A DNA stretch of 34,938 nucleotides from Methanobacteriota archaeon (GTDB taxonomy: Archaea; Thermoplasmatota; Thermoplasmata; Methanomassiliicoccales; Methanomethylophilaceae), in the NCBI GenBank assembly GCA_012719315.1, contig JAAYAP010000014.1:1-34938 (forward strand). The letters are read 5' to 3'. Shown here one piece after another: positions 1-7,035 of this stretch. Position numbers and translations under genes: made by a program. Within the stretch, counting starts at the first letter, position 1. Each line of letters starts with the position of its first letter. The notes under the pieces are model-generated. The model ran no database searches, had not been told where the DNA came from, and was given only the letters and a program-made list of their open reading frames with translations.

Positions 1-90
1 CCCGGGGTGACCCAGGTGCTGGTCGACACCTTCGGGATCAAGCCCAACAGCGATGTCGAATCGGACATGAGGATCCTCCACATAAAGTGA
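1..90 (+). CDS. C-terminal end of an unidentified protein (5' end outside window)
   Basis: Frame 1 is open from the window edge and ends at a TGA at 88-90, giving 29 residues that finish in ...MRILHIK. The piece is too short to place in a family and I do not recognise it. It runs convergent to priS, with an 80-bp spacer that holds a tandem repeat and a hairpin. It could be the end of a large or a small gene; only upstream sequence can tell. Confidence 0.55.
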   Translation, partial: PGVTQVLVDTFGIKPNSDVESDMRILHIK

Positions 91-109
91 GACGGGACGC
101 CTCCGTGCA

Positions 110-131
110 AACCTCTTCGAAACCTCTTCGA
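110..131. repeat. 11-bp perfect tandem duplication
   Basis: The unit aacctcttcga occurs at 110-120 and again at 121-131 with no spacer. It lies in the short non-coding gap between two convergent genes and looks like simple slippage. No function is implied. Confidence 0.8.
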
Positions 132-143
132 AAACCCCTTACG

Positions 144-169
144 ACCCGGCGGCGCTTTCCGCCGTCGGG
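144..169. terminator. Hairpin beside the priS stop, possible terminator
   Basis: A GC-rich inverted repeat (cccggcgg / ccgccgtcggg, with one bulged base) closes over a short loop containing ctttc. It ends two bases before the priS stop codon and lies in the gap between convergent genes. Archaeal termination depends mainly on T-runs, and there is no strong one here, so a terminator role is only plausible. Confidence 0.35.
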
Positions 170-170
170 C

Positions 171-1397
171 TCATCTCGCCAACTCCTCGCGTTCCGAGGC
201 ATGGCCGAAATCGGCCTCGCCCCTGCCGATCAGGAAGATCGCCGCGTACTCGGGCACTTCCGTCTCTCCGGCCGCGAGGTCGAACCGCTCGTCCTTCATG
301 CGCAACGCGTACGGGCGGCGCATGGTCACTTTGACGGGTTCGTCGGTGTAGACGTCGGGCACGGCCTGCGTCAGCGGCTCGTAATCGCCCAGTTCGTCGC
401 GTGTCAGGGTGCTGACGCGCAGGCCGGTCTTGCCGTGCACGGATCCCGGGAGGCGGATCAGCCTCTTTATGTCGGGTGTGACCGGCTTATCGACCTCTCC
501 CGCCATCATGCGCGATTTGTCCTCCTTCATGATCTTCACGAGCAGCTCCTGGTCGCGTTTGTTCAGCAGGCTCATGTCATCCTTCTCGAACAGCGAGTCG
601 CGGACCGGGATCAGCCTGCCCTGCAGGTTGAGCAGGCTGCTGTTGCCGCTGCCTTTGATCGACGGGTACGCCCGCTTCAGCGCGGCCGGCTCCATGGTGC
701 AGACGTCCTCGACGACCTCCATGAGGCCGCGGCGCATCCGCAGCCGCCAGCCCCCCGAATCCTCGGAGGGGATCCTCCGGATCTCGGCGATGTTGCGGCG
801 GGTCTGCCCGGCCACGACCGCGCTGCCGACCAGCCTGTGGTCCACCGGGAAGATCCAATCGATGTTCATGCCCGAGCAGGTTATGTAATCCACCAGCTCC
901 CGGCGTTCATGCGTTCCGAGCGTGAGCACATCGTCCTGCGTGACGTGCGCGTGATACCCCCTGCCGCCGGAGAAGCAGATCTGGATGCTCTCCTCCCGGA
1001 AGCCCAGGTCCCCCATGAGGAACGAATCCACCAGCGTGACCATCTCCCCGCGGATCCGCGACATCATGCCGTCGTAGGTCATGTCCCCGGCGCCCTCGAG
1101 ATGATCGGCATCGAGATCGAAGATGAGCTCGGCACCCAACCACTCCTTCTCGTCCATGGTCGGCGCCCCCGGCCGCCTGTAATAAGCGGTCGAGTAGTAG
1201 CTGTGCCTGGGCACCTGCGAGATCAGGAACCGTCTCAGCTCGTCCTGCGTGCCGAAGGAGGTGTGCCGCTGCATCATCTCCCGGTCGAAGAACATGAATC
1301 CGAACTCCCGGCGGGTGAACCGATGCGGCATCGGGGGAGCGCAGCTCTTGTAGTATTTCCTGAGCGATCTCAAAAGGAAACGGGAGTTGCGGTCCAT
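171..1397 (-). CDS. priS: DNA primase small (catalytic) subunit PriS
   Basis: This is the catalytic subunit of the archaeal/eukaryotic-type primase, which makes primers for replication together with PriL. At 408 residues it is in the usual range. The first catalytic pair is visible in ELIFDLDADH (Asp94 and Asp96), followed by the nucleotide-binding SGGRGYHAHV motif near residue 143. The third acidic position lies in VTPDIKRLIRLPGSVH, the classic RLIRLPxSLH-type element. The ATG at 1397 gives the expected N-terminus (FLLRSLRKYY). The gene is divergent from a TatD-like hydrolase, and the 54-bp gap contains an A/T box (1417-1430) that could serve both directions. PriL is not in this window. Family assignment is firm. 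Confidence 0.95.
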   Translation of the reverse strand: MDRNSRFLLRSLRKYYKSCAPPMPHRFTRREFGFMFFDREMMQRHTSFGTQDELRRFLISQVPRHSYYSTAYYRRPGAPTMDEKEWLGAELIFDLDADHLEGAGDMTYDGMMSRIRGEMVTLVDSFLMGDLGFREESIQICFSGGRGYHAHVTQDDVLTLGTHERRELVDYITCSGMNIDWIFPVDHRLVGSAVVAGQTRRNIAEIRRIPSEDSGGWRLRMRRGLMEVVEDVCTMEPAALKRAYPSIKGSGNSSLLNLQGRLIPVRDSLFEKDDMSLLNKRDQELLVKIMKEDKSRMMAGEVDKPVTPDIKRLIRLPGSVHGKTGLRVSTLTRDELGDYEPLTQAVPDVYTDEPVKVTMRRPYALRMKDERFDLAAGETEVPEYAAIFLIGRGEADFGHASEREELAR

Positions 1398-1416
1398 CGG
1401 TTATATCTATCGCGGG

Positions 1417-1430
1417 TAATCTATAATTAC
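1417..1430. promoter_or_regulatory. Shared A/T-rich box between priS and the TatD-like gene
   Basis: The sequence taatctataattac is the most A/T-rich point in the 54-bp divergent gap. It sits about 20-33 bp before both ATG codons (1397 on -, 1452 on +), the distance expected for a TATA element driving leaderless or near-leaderless transcripts either way. Inference from spacing and composition. Confidence 0.45.
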
Positions 1431-1451
1431 GTTGCTCAGCGCTTAAGGGGC

Positions 1452-2288
1452 ATGGACGGCCTGCCCGCGTACGACAATCATTTCCACATGAGGCCGGACG
1501 GCAGGAACGTCGAGGCGGTCAGGGAGTTCGCGGCCGCCGGCGGGACCGGGCTGACGCTGGTCACCCTGCCCTACGCGGAGGTGCCGATAACCTGCGGCGC
1601 CGACTTCTCGGAATCCTACGGGATCACCTACCGGCTGGCCCGCATGGCCGTCGAGGCGGTCGGTATCGAGGTGAACATCGCGGTCGGACCGTACCCGGTC
1701 CTGATCCTGCCGCTTGCCGAGCGGTACGGCCTGGAGGCGGCCGAGGCGATGATGATCGAAGGCATGGAGGCCGCCGCCGCGGATGTCGCCGAAGGCCGGG
1801 CCTGCGCCCTCGGGGAGATCGGCAGACCGCATTTCGAGGTCGGATCGGATCTGATGGAGGCTTCGGACCGCATCCTGCTGAGGGGCATGGAGCTGGCCCG
1901 GGAGCACGACGTACCGGTGATCATCCATTGCGAATCCGGCACCGTCGACACCAACCGCTCGTTGCGCGCCATCGCCGATGCGGCGGGGCTCGACCCGGCG
2001 CTGGTGGTCAAGCACGCGTCCCCTCCGTTCGTCACCGACGCCGAGACGTACGGGGTGATGCCTTCGATGCCGGCGTCCAGATCCAACCTGGCCGAGGCCC
2101 TGTCGAAGGGCTCCTCCAGGTTCCTGATCGAGACGGATTACATCGACGACCTCGGCAAACCCTCCGCGGTCATGGCGCCGACGACCGTCCCCAGGAAGGT
2201 GAGGCAGATGACGTCCTCGGGCCTGGCCGACGCGGAGGCGGTGCACAGGATCTGCAGGGATCTGCCCGACATGCTGTACAAACGCTGA
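1452..2288 (+). CDS. TatD-related metal-dependent hydrolase
   Basis: A 278-residue TIM-barrel amidohydrolase-superfamily protein resembling archaeal TatD-related hydrolases. Metal-site motifs appear in order: the N-terminal DNHFH, a Glu in ALGEIGRPHFE, VIIHCES, VVKHASPP, and a late acidic ETDYIDD. TatD proteins are 3'-5' nucleases or related hydrolases, but the substrate of this archaeal branch is unknown to me. The frame is open far upstream, but only from the ATG at 1452 does the protein look natural; the part before it is the antisense of priS. A short purine run (aagggg) precedes the ATG. An MBL-fold gene follows in the same direction after a 71-bp gap. Confidence 0.85.
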   Translation: MDGLPAYDNHFHMRPDGRNVEAVREFAAAGGTGLTLVTLPYAEVPITCGADFSESYGITYRLARMAVEAVGIEVNIAVGPYPVLILPLAERYGLEAAEAMMIEGMEAAAADVAEGRACALGEIGRPHFEVGSDLMEASDRILLRGMELAREHDVPVIIHCESGTVDTNRSLRAIADAAGLDPALVVKHASPPFVTDAETYGVMPSMPASRSNLAEALSKGSSRFLIETDYIDDLGKPSAVMAPTTVPRKVRQMTSSGLADAEAVHRICRDLPDMLYKR

Positions 2289-2321
2289 AACGGGCGGGCG
2301 CACGCACGGTGCAAGACGATG

Positions 2322-2329
2322 TTTTTATC
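2322..2329 (+). promoter_or_regulatory. TATA-like box before the MBL-fold gene
   Basis: TTTTTATC lies 31-38 bp before the ATG at 2360 in the gap after the TatD-like gene. The position suits an archaeal TATA element, so the MBL gene and htpX may have their own promoter. Confidence 0.4.
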
Positions 2330-2359
2330 GCAGGGAGTCAATCACCTCACCGTGGCAGC

Positions 2360-3115
2360 ATGAAGGCGAGAATACTCTGTGTTTATGACGAAGGGGCGCT
2401 GGAGGCGACGCCGTTCATCGGCGCGAAGGGAGCGTCCATGCTGATCGAGGTCGACGGACAGCGCACCCTGTTCGGCACCGGCATGCGTTCGAGGTACCTC
2501 GCGCACAACATGGATCACCTGGAGATCGACCCGGAGAGCCTGGACAGGGTGGTGGTGTCGCACGGGCACAGGGATCACGTCGGCGGCCTGGGGGCGGTGC
2601 TGTCCGCGAGGCGGTCGCCGATCGGGATCCTCGCATCCCCCTCGTCCGCCGGCAGGAAAGGCCCGATCAGGTCGCACGGCATCCGCATCCCGTCCGAACT
2701 GGCCGACATGGCCCGCGTCGGATATGTCGAGGACTGGACCGCGCTCAGCGACAATCTGCACATCACGCCGCCTCTGCCGTTCCCGGGAGGCGACGAATGC
2801 TTCCTGGTGCTGACGACGGCAGACGGGCCGGTGGTGCTGAGCGGCTGCTCCCACTGCGGGCCGGAGGCCGTTGCGGAAACGGTCAGGGACAGATTCGGGA
2901 GGGACCCCCGCGCGTACATCGGCGGTCTGCACATCGTCCGCAGGGACAAGGTGCGGGCGCGGGCCGCGGCCGAGTTCTTCAAGGGGATCGGCTGCTCGGA
3001 CCTGCGGCTCAACCACTGCACCTGCCCGGCCGCGATCACCGATATCAGAGGCGTCCTCGGCAGCGACGCGGTCGGCGACTTCCACGTGGGCATGGCCGCC
3101 GAGTACGGGGTGTGA
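2360..3115 (+). CDS. MBL-fold metallohydrolase (COG1237-like, RFA-P synthase-related)
   Basis: A 251-residue metallo-beta-lactamase-fold protein. The metal motif HxHxDH is seen in VVSHGHRDHVGGL, with a second His in LSGCSHCG and a third in IGGLHI. The Cys-Ser-His arrangement and the overall length fit the archaeal group annotated as 7,8-dihydropterin-6-yl-methyl-4-(beta-D-ribofuranosyl)aminobenzene 5'-phosphate synthase-like, named for the methanopterin pathway. That enzymatic role is unproven here, since the group is broad. The usual FDTG motif reads LFGTG. The start ATG at 2360 is the first in frame after the previous gene. htpX begins three bases after the stop, so the two are probably co-transcribed. 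Confidence 0.8.
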   Translation: MKARILCVYDEGALEATPFIGAKGASMLIEVDGQRTLFGTGMRSRYLAHNMDHLEIDPESLDRVVVSHGHRDHVGGLGAVLSARRSPIGILASPSSAGRKGPIRSHGIRIPSELADMARVGYVEDWTALSDNLHITPPLPFPGGDECFLVLTTADGPVVLSGCSHCGPEAVAETVRDRFGRDPRAYIGGLHIVRRDKVRARAAAEFFKGIGCSDLRLNHCTCPAAITDIRGVLGSDAVGDFHVGMAAEYGV

Positions 3116-3118
3116 CCG

Positions 3119-4009
3119 ATGTTCGCGCGCGCCAAGACCGGATTGCTGTTCCTGCTGATGACGGGGGCGCTGCTGGGCGTAGGGTATGTCATCGGCTTCG
3201 TCGCCGACGCATGGCAGACAGGACTCGTCGCGATGCTGGCGGTATCCGTCCTGATCGGAACCTACTCGTACTTCTTCTCCAAGAACGCGGCGCTCAGGGC
3301 CAACCGGGCCCGTATCGTCACCGAGCAGGAGGAGCCGCGGCTGCATGCGATCGTCCGCGACCTCTCGTTCAAGGCGGGCCTGCCGATGCCGGAGGTCGGC
3401 ATAGCCGACACCATGATGCCGAACGCCTTCGCGACCGGCAGGAATCCGGCGAACGCCGCGGTGGTGGCCACGCGCGGACTGATGCAGATGCTGTCCGACG
3501 ACGAACTCAAAGGGGTCTTCGCCCACGAATTGTCACATGTGAAGAACCGGGACATCCTGGTGATGTCGGTGGTGTCCACCATGGCCGCCACGATCAGTTA
3601 CGCGGCGAGGTATGCGGCGTGGTTCATGCTGATGGACGGGAAGTACAAGGCGCAGGCGACGATGATCGCGCTGATCCTGAGCATAACCGCCCCCGCGGCC
3701 GCGCTGATGATCCAACTGGGCATCTCGCGGAGCCGCGAATACCTCGCGGACGAGTCGGCCGCGCTGATGACGGGCGATCCGCTGGCGCTCGCCAGCGCGC
3801 TCCGGCGCATCGACGGCGGGTGCGCCGCCGCTCAGGAGCGGTCCGTCAACCCGTCGTACGCCAATCTGATGATCGCCAACCCCCTCAAAGGCCGTAACAA
3901 GACGTTGCTGTCGGGCATGTTCAGGACCCATCCGCCGATCGAGGAGAGGATCAGGAGGCTCGAGGTCATGGCCGGCAGGGGCTATCTGCACGAGGGCAGG
4001 CGCCGCTGA
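3119..4009 (+). CDS. htpX: Membrane zinc metalloprotease HtpX (M48)
   Basis: A 296-residue M48-family protease acting in quality control of membrane proteins. Two hydrophobic segments lie near residues 8-28 and 33-52. The HExxH motif is seen in FAHELSHVKNRD and the third zinc ligand in SREYLADE; further membrane segments fall between them. The C-terminal PPIEERIRRLE element is typical of HtpX. The start lies three bases after the MBL-fold stop. The gene ends in TGA at 4007-4009, directly against the reverse-strand stop of the hps-rraA gene, forming the palindrome TGATCA. Confidence 0.93.
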   Translation: MFARAKTGLLFLLMTGALLGVGYVIGFVADAWQTGLVAMLAVSVLIGTYSYFFSKNAALRANRARIVTEQEEPRLHAIVRDLSFKAGLPMPEVGIADTMMPNAFATGRNPANAAVVATRGLMQMLSDDELKGVFAHELSHVKNRDILVMSVVSTMAATISYAARYAAWFMLMDGKYKAQATMIALILSITAPAAALMIQLGISRSREYLADESAALMTGDPLALASALRRIDGGCAAAQERSVNPSYANLMIANPLKGRNKTLLSGMFRTHPPIEERIRRLEVMAGRGYLHEGRRR

Positions 4010-5308
4010 TCACTTCACCGGTTCCCATTTGGCCAACTCGTTGACCTTGGACAATGTGGATCCCCTGCGGATCTCCTCGCGGGTGCGGTTCTCCCGCTCG
4101 TTGACATCGATCGAGCGGTTGGCGACCTCGACGGCATGCTCGGCGGGCACCACGACGAGGCCGTTCTCGTCGCCGATGATCCAATCCCCGGTACGTACCC
4201 TCTGACCGCCGACGGCGATCTCCATGCCGATGCCGCCGTAGCCTTTGGCTTCGCCGGCGCAGGGCACGACGCTCCTGGAGAAGGCGGGGAAGCCGATCCT
4301 GCGGATATCGTCGATGTCCCTGATCGCGCCGTCGATGACGACCCCTCTGACGCCCATGACGATCGCGGAGTTGGTCGCCAGCTCCCCCCAGACGGCCATG
4401 GGGGCGCCGCCGACATCGATCACGATGACATCCCCGGGCATGGCGCGGTCGATGGCCTCGACCGGTTTGGCCCAGTCGCCGTTGCTGGTCTGGACGGTCA
4501 GCGCCCTGCCGACCATCCTGGCGCCGTCCTTGATATGAGGCTGCAGGCCCATGACGATCCCCGTCTTGTGCTGTGCGTCGGATATGTTGCAGGTGGAGCA
4601 TTTCGAGAAGGCTTCGAACAGCTCCTCCTCCCCGTATTTCTTGGCGATCTCCGACCTGACCTCGACACCGGCCATGGCCTTCTTGACGGTGGCCGCCGCC
4701 GATCTGATGTCGGGGGCCTTGATGATGCCGCCGCCGACGATCACGGCGGAGGCGCCGGCCTCGACGTATTCGCGGGCGGTGTCCGCGGTTATGCCTCCGG
4801 CCACCGCCACGGGCAGGCCGGTCTCGGAGACCATCCTCCTCAAGACGTCGATCGGGGGCTCCTCCCCCTTCATCTGGGAATCGATGCCCATGTGCAGGCA
4901 GATGTACCTCGCGCCCAGCTTCTCGACCTCCTTGGCCCTGGCCACGCGGTCGGGCACGCGTATCATGTCGACCATCACCGATGCGCCGTATTTCCTGCCG
5001 ACGGAGACGGCCTCCTCGATGGTGGCATCGTCGGCGAGACCGAGGACGGTGACGATATCGGCGCCGGCCTTGGCCATGATCTCCACCTCCAACCCGCCCA
5101 CGTCCATGGCTTTGACGTCGGCGACGATGGTGGCTTCGGGGAATTCCCTGCGCATGGCGCGGACCGCGTCCGCGCCTTCGCTCTTGACCAGAGGGGTGCC
5201 GACCTCCACCCAGTCGGCGCCGCCGTCAACGGCTTCCTTGGCGATGACGACGGCCCGGTTCAGCTGTATCAGGTCCAGCGCCACTTGCAGGACAGGCTTC
5301 ATGCGCAT
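4010..5308 (-). CDS. Fused 3-hexulose-6-phosphate synthase / RraA-like protein
   Basis: Residues about 1-215 form an OMP-decarboxylase-fold Hps domain (LQVALDLIQLNRA, DVKAMDVGG, AVAGGITADTA, VIVGGGI). In many archaea this condenses formaldehyde and ribulose 5-phosphate, or runs in reverse to make pentose phosphates. Residues about 225-432 form an RraA/class II aldolase-like domain (ISDAQHKTG, GDVIVIDVGG, GVVIDGAIRDIDDI). The fusion is known in archaea as bifunctional Hps/ribonuclease regulator; the role of the RraA half is uncertain. ATGs at 5308 and 5302 are both possible. A TATA-like box at 5323-5333 favours a nearly leaderless transcript. No Phi isomerase or Fae gene is nearby. Confidence 0.92.
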   Translation of the reverse strand: MRMKPVLQVALDLIQLNRAVVIAKEAVDGGADWVEVGTPLVKSEGADAVRAMRREFPEATIVADVKAMDVGGLEVEIMAKAGADIVTVLGLADDATIEEAVSVGRKYGASVMVDMIRVPDRVARAKEVEKLGARYICLHMGIDSQMKGEEPPIDVLRRMVSETGLPVAVAGGITADTAREYVEAGASAVIVGGGIIKAPDIRSAAATVKKAMAGVEVRSEIAKKYGEEELFEAFSKCSTCNISDAQHKTGIVMGLQPHIKDGARMVGRALTVQTSNGDWAKPVEAIDRAMPGDVIVIDVGGAPMAVWGELATNSAIVMGVRGVVIDGAIRDIDDIRRIGFPAFSRSVVPCAGEAKGYGGIGMEIAVGGQRVRTGDWIIGDENGLVVVPAEHAVEVANRSIDVNERENRTREEIRRGSTLSKVNELAKWEPVK

Positions 5309-5322
5309 GCATCATGATGGCG

Positions 5323-5333
5323 ATTATATACAT
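5323..5333 (-). promoter_or_regulatory. TATA-like box of the hps-rraA gene
   Basis: Read on the minus strand the sequence is tgtatataatc, 15-25 bp before the ATG at 5308 and 21-31 bp before the ATG at 5302. It is the strongest A/T box in the gap. Confidence 0.5.
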
Positions 5334-5410
5334 CTATTGAGAAGTCCGCCGCTCAGCTCGCCCGTCTATCATCACGTTCAGCTCGATAAACGATCATCAT
5401 CGCGGCATCC

Positions 5411-5444
5411 TGCCAATCACGGCACGGGTTAATACGTTTTGGCA
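5411..5444. repeat. Short inverted repeat TGCCAA...TTGGCA
   Basis: Six-base arms at 5411-5416 and 5439-5444 are separated by 22 bases that include an A/T stretch (ggttaatacg). The repeat lies in the non-coding stretch between hps-rraA and the decayed phosphoesterase. It may be an operator or may be chance. Nothing else recognisable lies in 5334-5515. Confidence 0.25.
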
Positions 5445-5524
5445 ATGCGGGGGCGTCTGACGGCCGCGACGGCGGGATCCGGGCAGGCTGCGGACCCCGT
5501 CGTCGCGGATACGCATCAGGCCGT

Positions 5525-6136
5525 CTACGGGCAGAGGGACCGGGACGGCTCCGCCTCCTCGACCGCCGTCGCCCCGTTCCCGTCCAGACGCACCAGCGAC
5601 ACGATCGTCGGCCCCGTCTCCCCGCGGCGCAGACCCGTCCCGCGGTCGTTGCGCGACACGGCCTCCGTCCCGCGTCCGACCGGCCGACGTCGGCCGATCA
5701 GCACGTTGCGCACGCCCGTGTCCGGATCCGGCACGCATCTGACGGATGCGGAGGCCGCATCCGACGGCAGCATCTGCATGACCAGGGGCCCGAACTCGTC
5801 CTCCGTCCGGATCATGACGACCTCTGTCGCCGACGGACCCGATACGAACACCTCCTGTTGCCGCATGATGCTGCCGGTGAAGACGAGTCCCTCGGCAGGG
5901 TCGTTCTCCCCGGCCACGATGTACACGGGGCAGATGTCCGCCGCGCAGGCGAGGAAAGCATCGAAGGCGTCGACGGATCCCCCGTCCGGCTCGGAGGAGC
6001 CGTAGACATCCCCCGTGATGACGATGCCGTCGGCGCGTTCGCTCAAAGCGATGTCGCAGATCCCCTAGTGCGTGAACGCCGGCGATTCCGCGACGGGCGC
6101 TCCGATGCGCAGGTCCGACACATGGACCAATCTCAC
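5525..6136 (-). pseudogene. Degenerate Mre11/SbcD-like metallophosphoesterase with in-frame amber codon
   Basis: From the GTG at 6136 the frame reads VRLVHVSDLRIGAP, then a TAG at codon 24 (6065-6067), then GICDIALSERADGIVITGDVY, VYIVAGENDP, VLIGRRRPVG and a closing LVRLDGNG. This follows the order of the calcineurin-like phosphoesterase motifs of Mre11/SbcD nucleases, but the metal ligands are mostly lost: SDxH reads SDLR, GDxxD reads GDVYG, GNHD reads GEND and GHxH reads GRRR. At about 203 residues it is half the usual length. The frame ends at a second TAG (5525-5527), with a TGA two codons later. It is either a pseudogene or a pseudoenzyme with amber read as pyrrolysine. No Rad50-like partner is adjacent. 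Confidence 0.6.
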
Positions 6137-6308
6137 GGCCGCAGCCTCCCCGCTGCCGATGACGGCCCGTTTCCGCTCAGTTCCCGCGTCCGCACGGTCC
6201 GATCGCATACGACCGTGCACGCATTCCCATGATCCGGACAGGGTCCGGCATGTCTGTTGCCGCATCCGCCGACGGCGTTCCCCGGGGCCGACGACGGTGC
6301 GGCTGCTC

Positions 6309-6365
6309 TCATCCCATCTTCTTCTTGCATTTCACCCACTCCTTGGAGCGCACGGATGCGCTCAT
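6309..6365 (-). other. Possible 18-residue leaderless small ORF
   Basis: An ATG at 6365 opens an 18-codon frame ending in TGA at 6309-6311. The product is lysine-rich (KEWVKCKKKMG). An A/T box (tgttaatatc on the minus strand, about 6386-6396) lies 21-31 bp upstream, the right distance for a leaderless message. There is no homology I can name, and frames this short arise by chance, so it is listed only as a candidate. Confidence 0.2.
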
Positions 6366-6384
6366 GATGAACAGGCGGTGCGGA

Positions 6385-6445
6385 AGATATTAACAAATCG
6401 TTGTAATCAATGTAATACATGTATGTTATGCAACGTATGATATAC
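6385..6445. promoter_or_regulatory. A/T-rich island with palindrome ATACATGTAT
   Basis: This roughly 60-bp stretch is strikingly A/T-rich against its GC-rich surroundings. A perfect 10-bp palindrome lies at 6415-6424. It could hold a promoter for the minus-strand small ORF or decayed gene, or an operator. The rest of 6137-6558 holds no convincing gene. Confidence 0.4.
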
Positions 6446-6459
6446 AGCAGCGCAGGCGA

Positions 6460-6478
6460 CTGCCGGCGCCTCCGGCAG
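6460..6478. terminator. Perfect 7-bp GC hairpin, possible terminator
   Basis: CTGCCGG (6460-6466) pairs with CCGGCAG (6472-6478) over a five-base loop. It stands in non-coding sequence before the promoter of the ArsC-like gene. No T-run follows, so a terminator role is uncertain. Confidence 0.3.
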
Positions 6479-6521
6479 CCGTCTCCGACGCTGCGGCGAG
6501 GCGTCACCGCCGCCGGACAAA

Positions 6522-6530
6522 ACGTTTATC
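6522..6530 (+). promoter_or_regulatory. TATA-like box of the ArsC-like/tsr3 pair
   Basis: acgtttatc lies 29-37 bp before the ATG at 6559. Placement and composition fit an archaeal promoter for the pair of overlapping genes that follows. Confidence 0.45.
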
Positions 6531-6558
6531 CCCTCATCCTGTTCTCCATCCGATTACA

Positions 6559-7035
6559 ATGTCCGATAAACCCGCGGAGAGGCTGAGAGTGCTGTTTGTG
6601 GATCAGAAGAACGACTCGGTGTCGCAGATCGCCGAGCACTTCACCAGGCAGATGTACGGGGACCTGTACGAGGTCTACAGTGCGGGTCCGGAGCATGACA
6701 TCGTGGATTGCGACCTGATCATCGCGATGTACCGGTCGGGCGAGGACATCAGACGGCATGTCTCCAAGGACTTCAAGAACCTGGAGCTCCTCCGCGAGGA
6801 CGAGGAGTACGACTTCGTCGTCTACCTCGCCGGCGGCACCTTCGAAGCGTGGGCGCCGAAGACCCCGTGGCAGGGGAAGCAGATCCTCGCCGACATGGGC
6901 TCGATACGGGATTACGAGTTCACCGACGAGGCCGAGCTGTTCGACGCCTACGACGAACTGGTGGCCAAGATCAGGAAGTGGGTCGTCGGGAACATGGGCG
7001 ATCCCGATCGCCTCAAGGCGCTAGTGTGCGCATGA
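6559..7035 (+). CDS. ArsC / low-molecular-weight phosphatase-like protein without catalytic Cys
   Basis: A 158-residue protein with the layout of thioredoxin-coupled arsenate reductases and low-molecular-weight tyrosine phosphatases: a first strand VLFV, a loop, QIAEHFTRQMYGD, then YEVYSAGPE. In the family the loop is C-x5-R-S. Here it reads VDQKNDSVSQ, so the nucleophilic Cys is Asp15 and the P-loop Arg is Val21. The protein therefore cannot do the usual thiol chemistry; a binding or structural role is more likely. It heads a run with tsr3, whose ATG overlaps its TGA (ATGA at 7032-7035). Fold assignment is fairly sure, function unknown. Confidence 0.7.
   Translation: MSDKPAERLRVLFVDQKNDSVSQIAEHFTRQMYGDLYEVYSAGPEHDIVDCDLIIAMYRSGEDIRRHVSKDFKNLELLREDEEYDFVVYLAGGTFEAWAPKTPWQGKQILADMGSIRDYEFTDEAELFDAYDELVAKIRKWVVGNMGDPDRLKALVCA

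Noticed and set aside
87-1451. Long open frame on + running into the TatD-like gene
   Set aside because: It is the antisense of priS, with no motif until the ATG at 1452; priS has clear primase motifs.
2342-3526. 394-codon frame on - opposite the MBL-fold and htpX genes
   Set aside because: Composition is rich in Arg, His, Gly and Asp as expected for a shadow of GC-rich genes; the + strand genes carry catalytic motifs.
4136-5317. Long + strand frame opposite hps-rraA
   Set aside because: Asp/Gly/His-rich shadow with no family features; the minus strand has two recognised domains.
5439-6005. 188-codon + strand frame in the gene-poor gap
   Set aside because: Ser/Thr/Arg/Pro-rich and motif-free; the minus strand in the same place keeps phosphoesterase motifs in order, though an A/T box stands before it.
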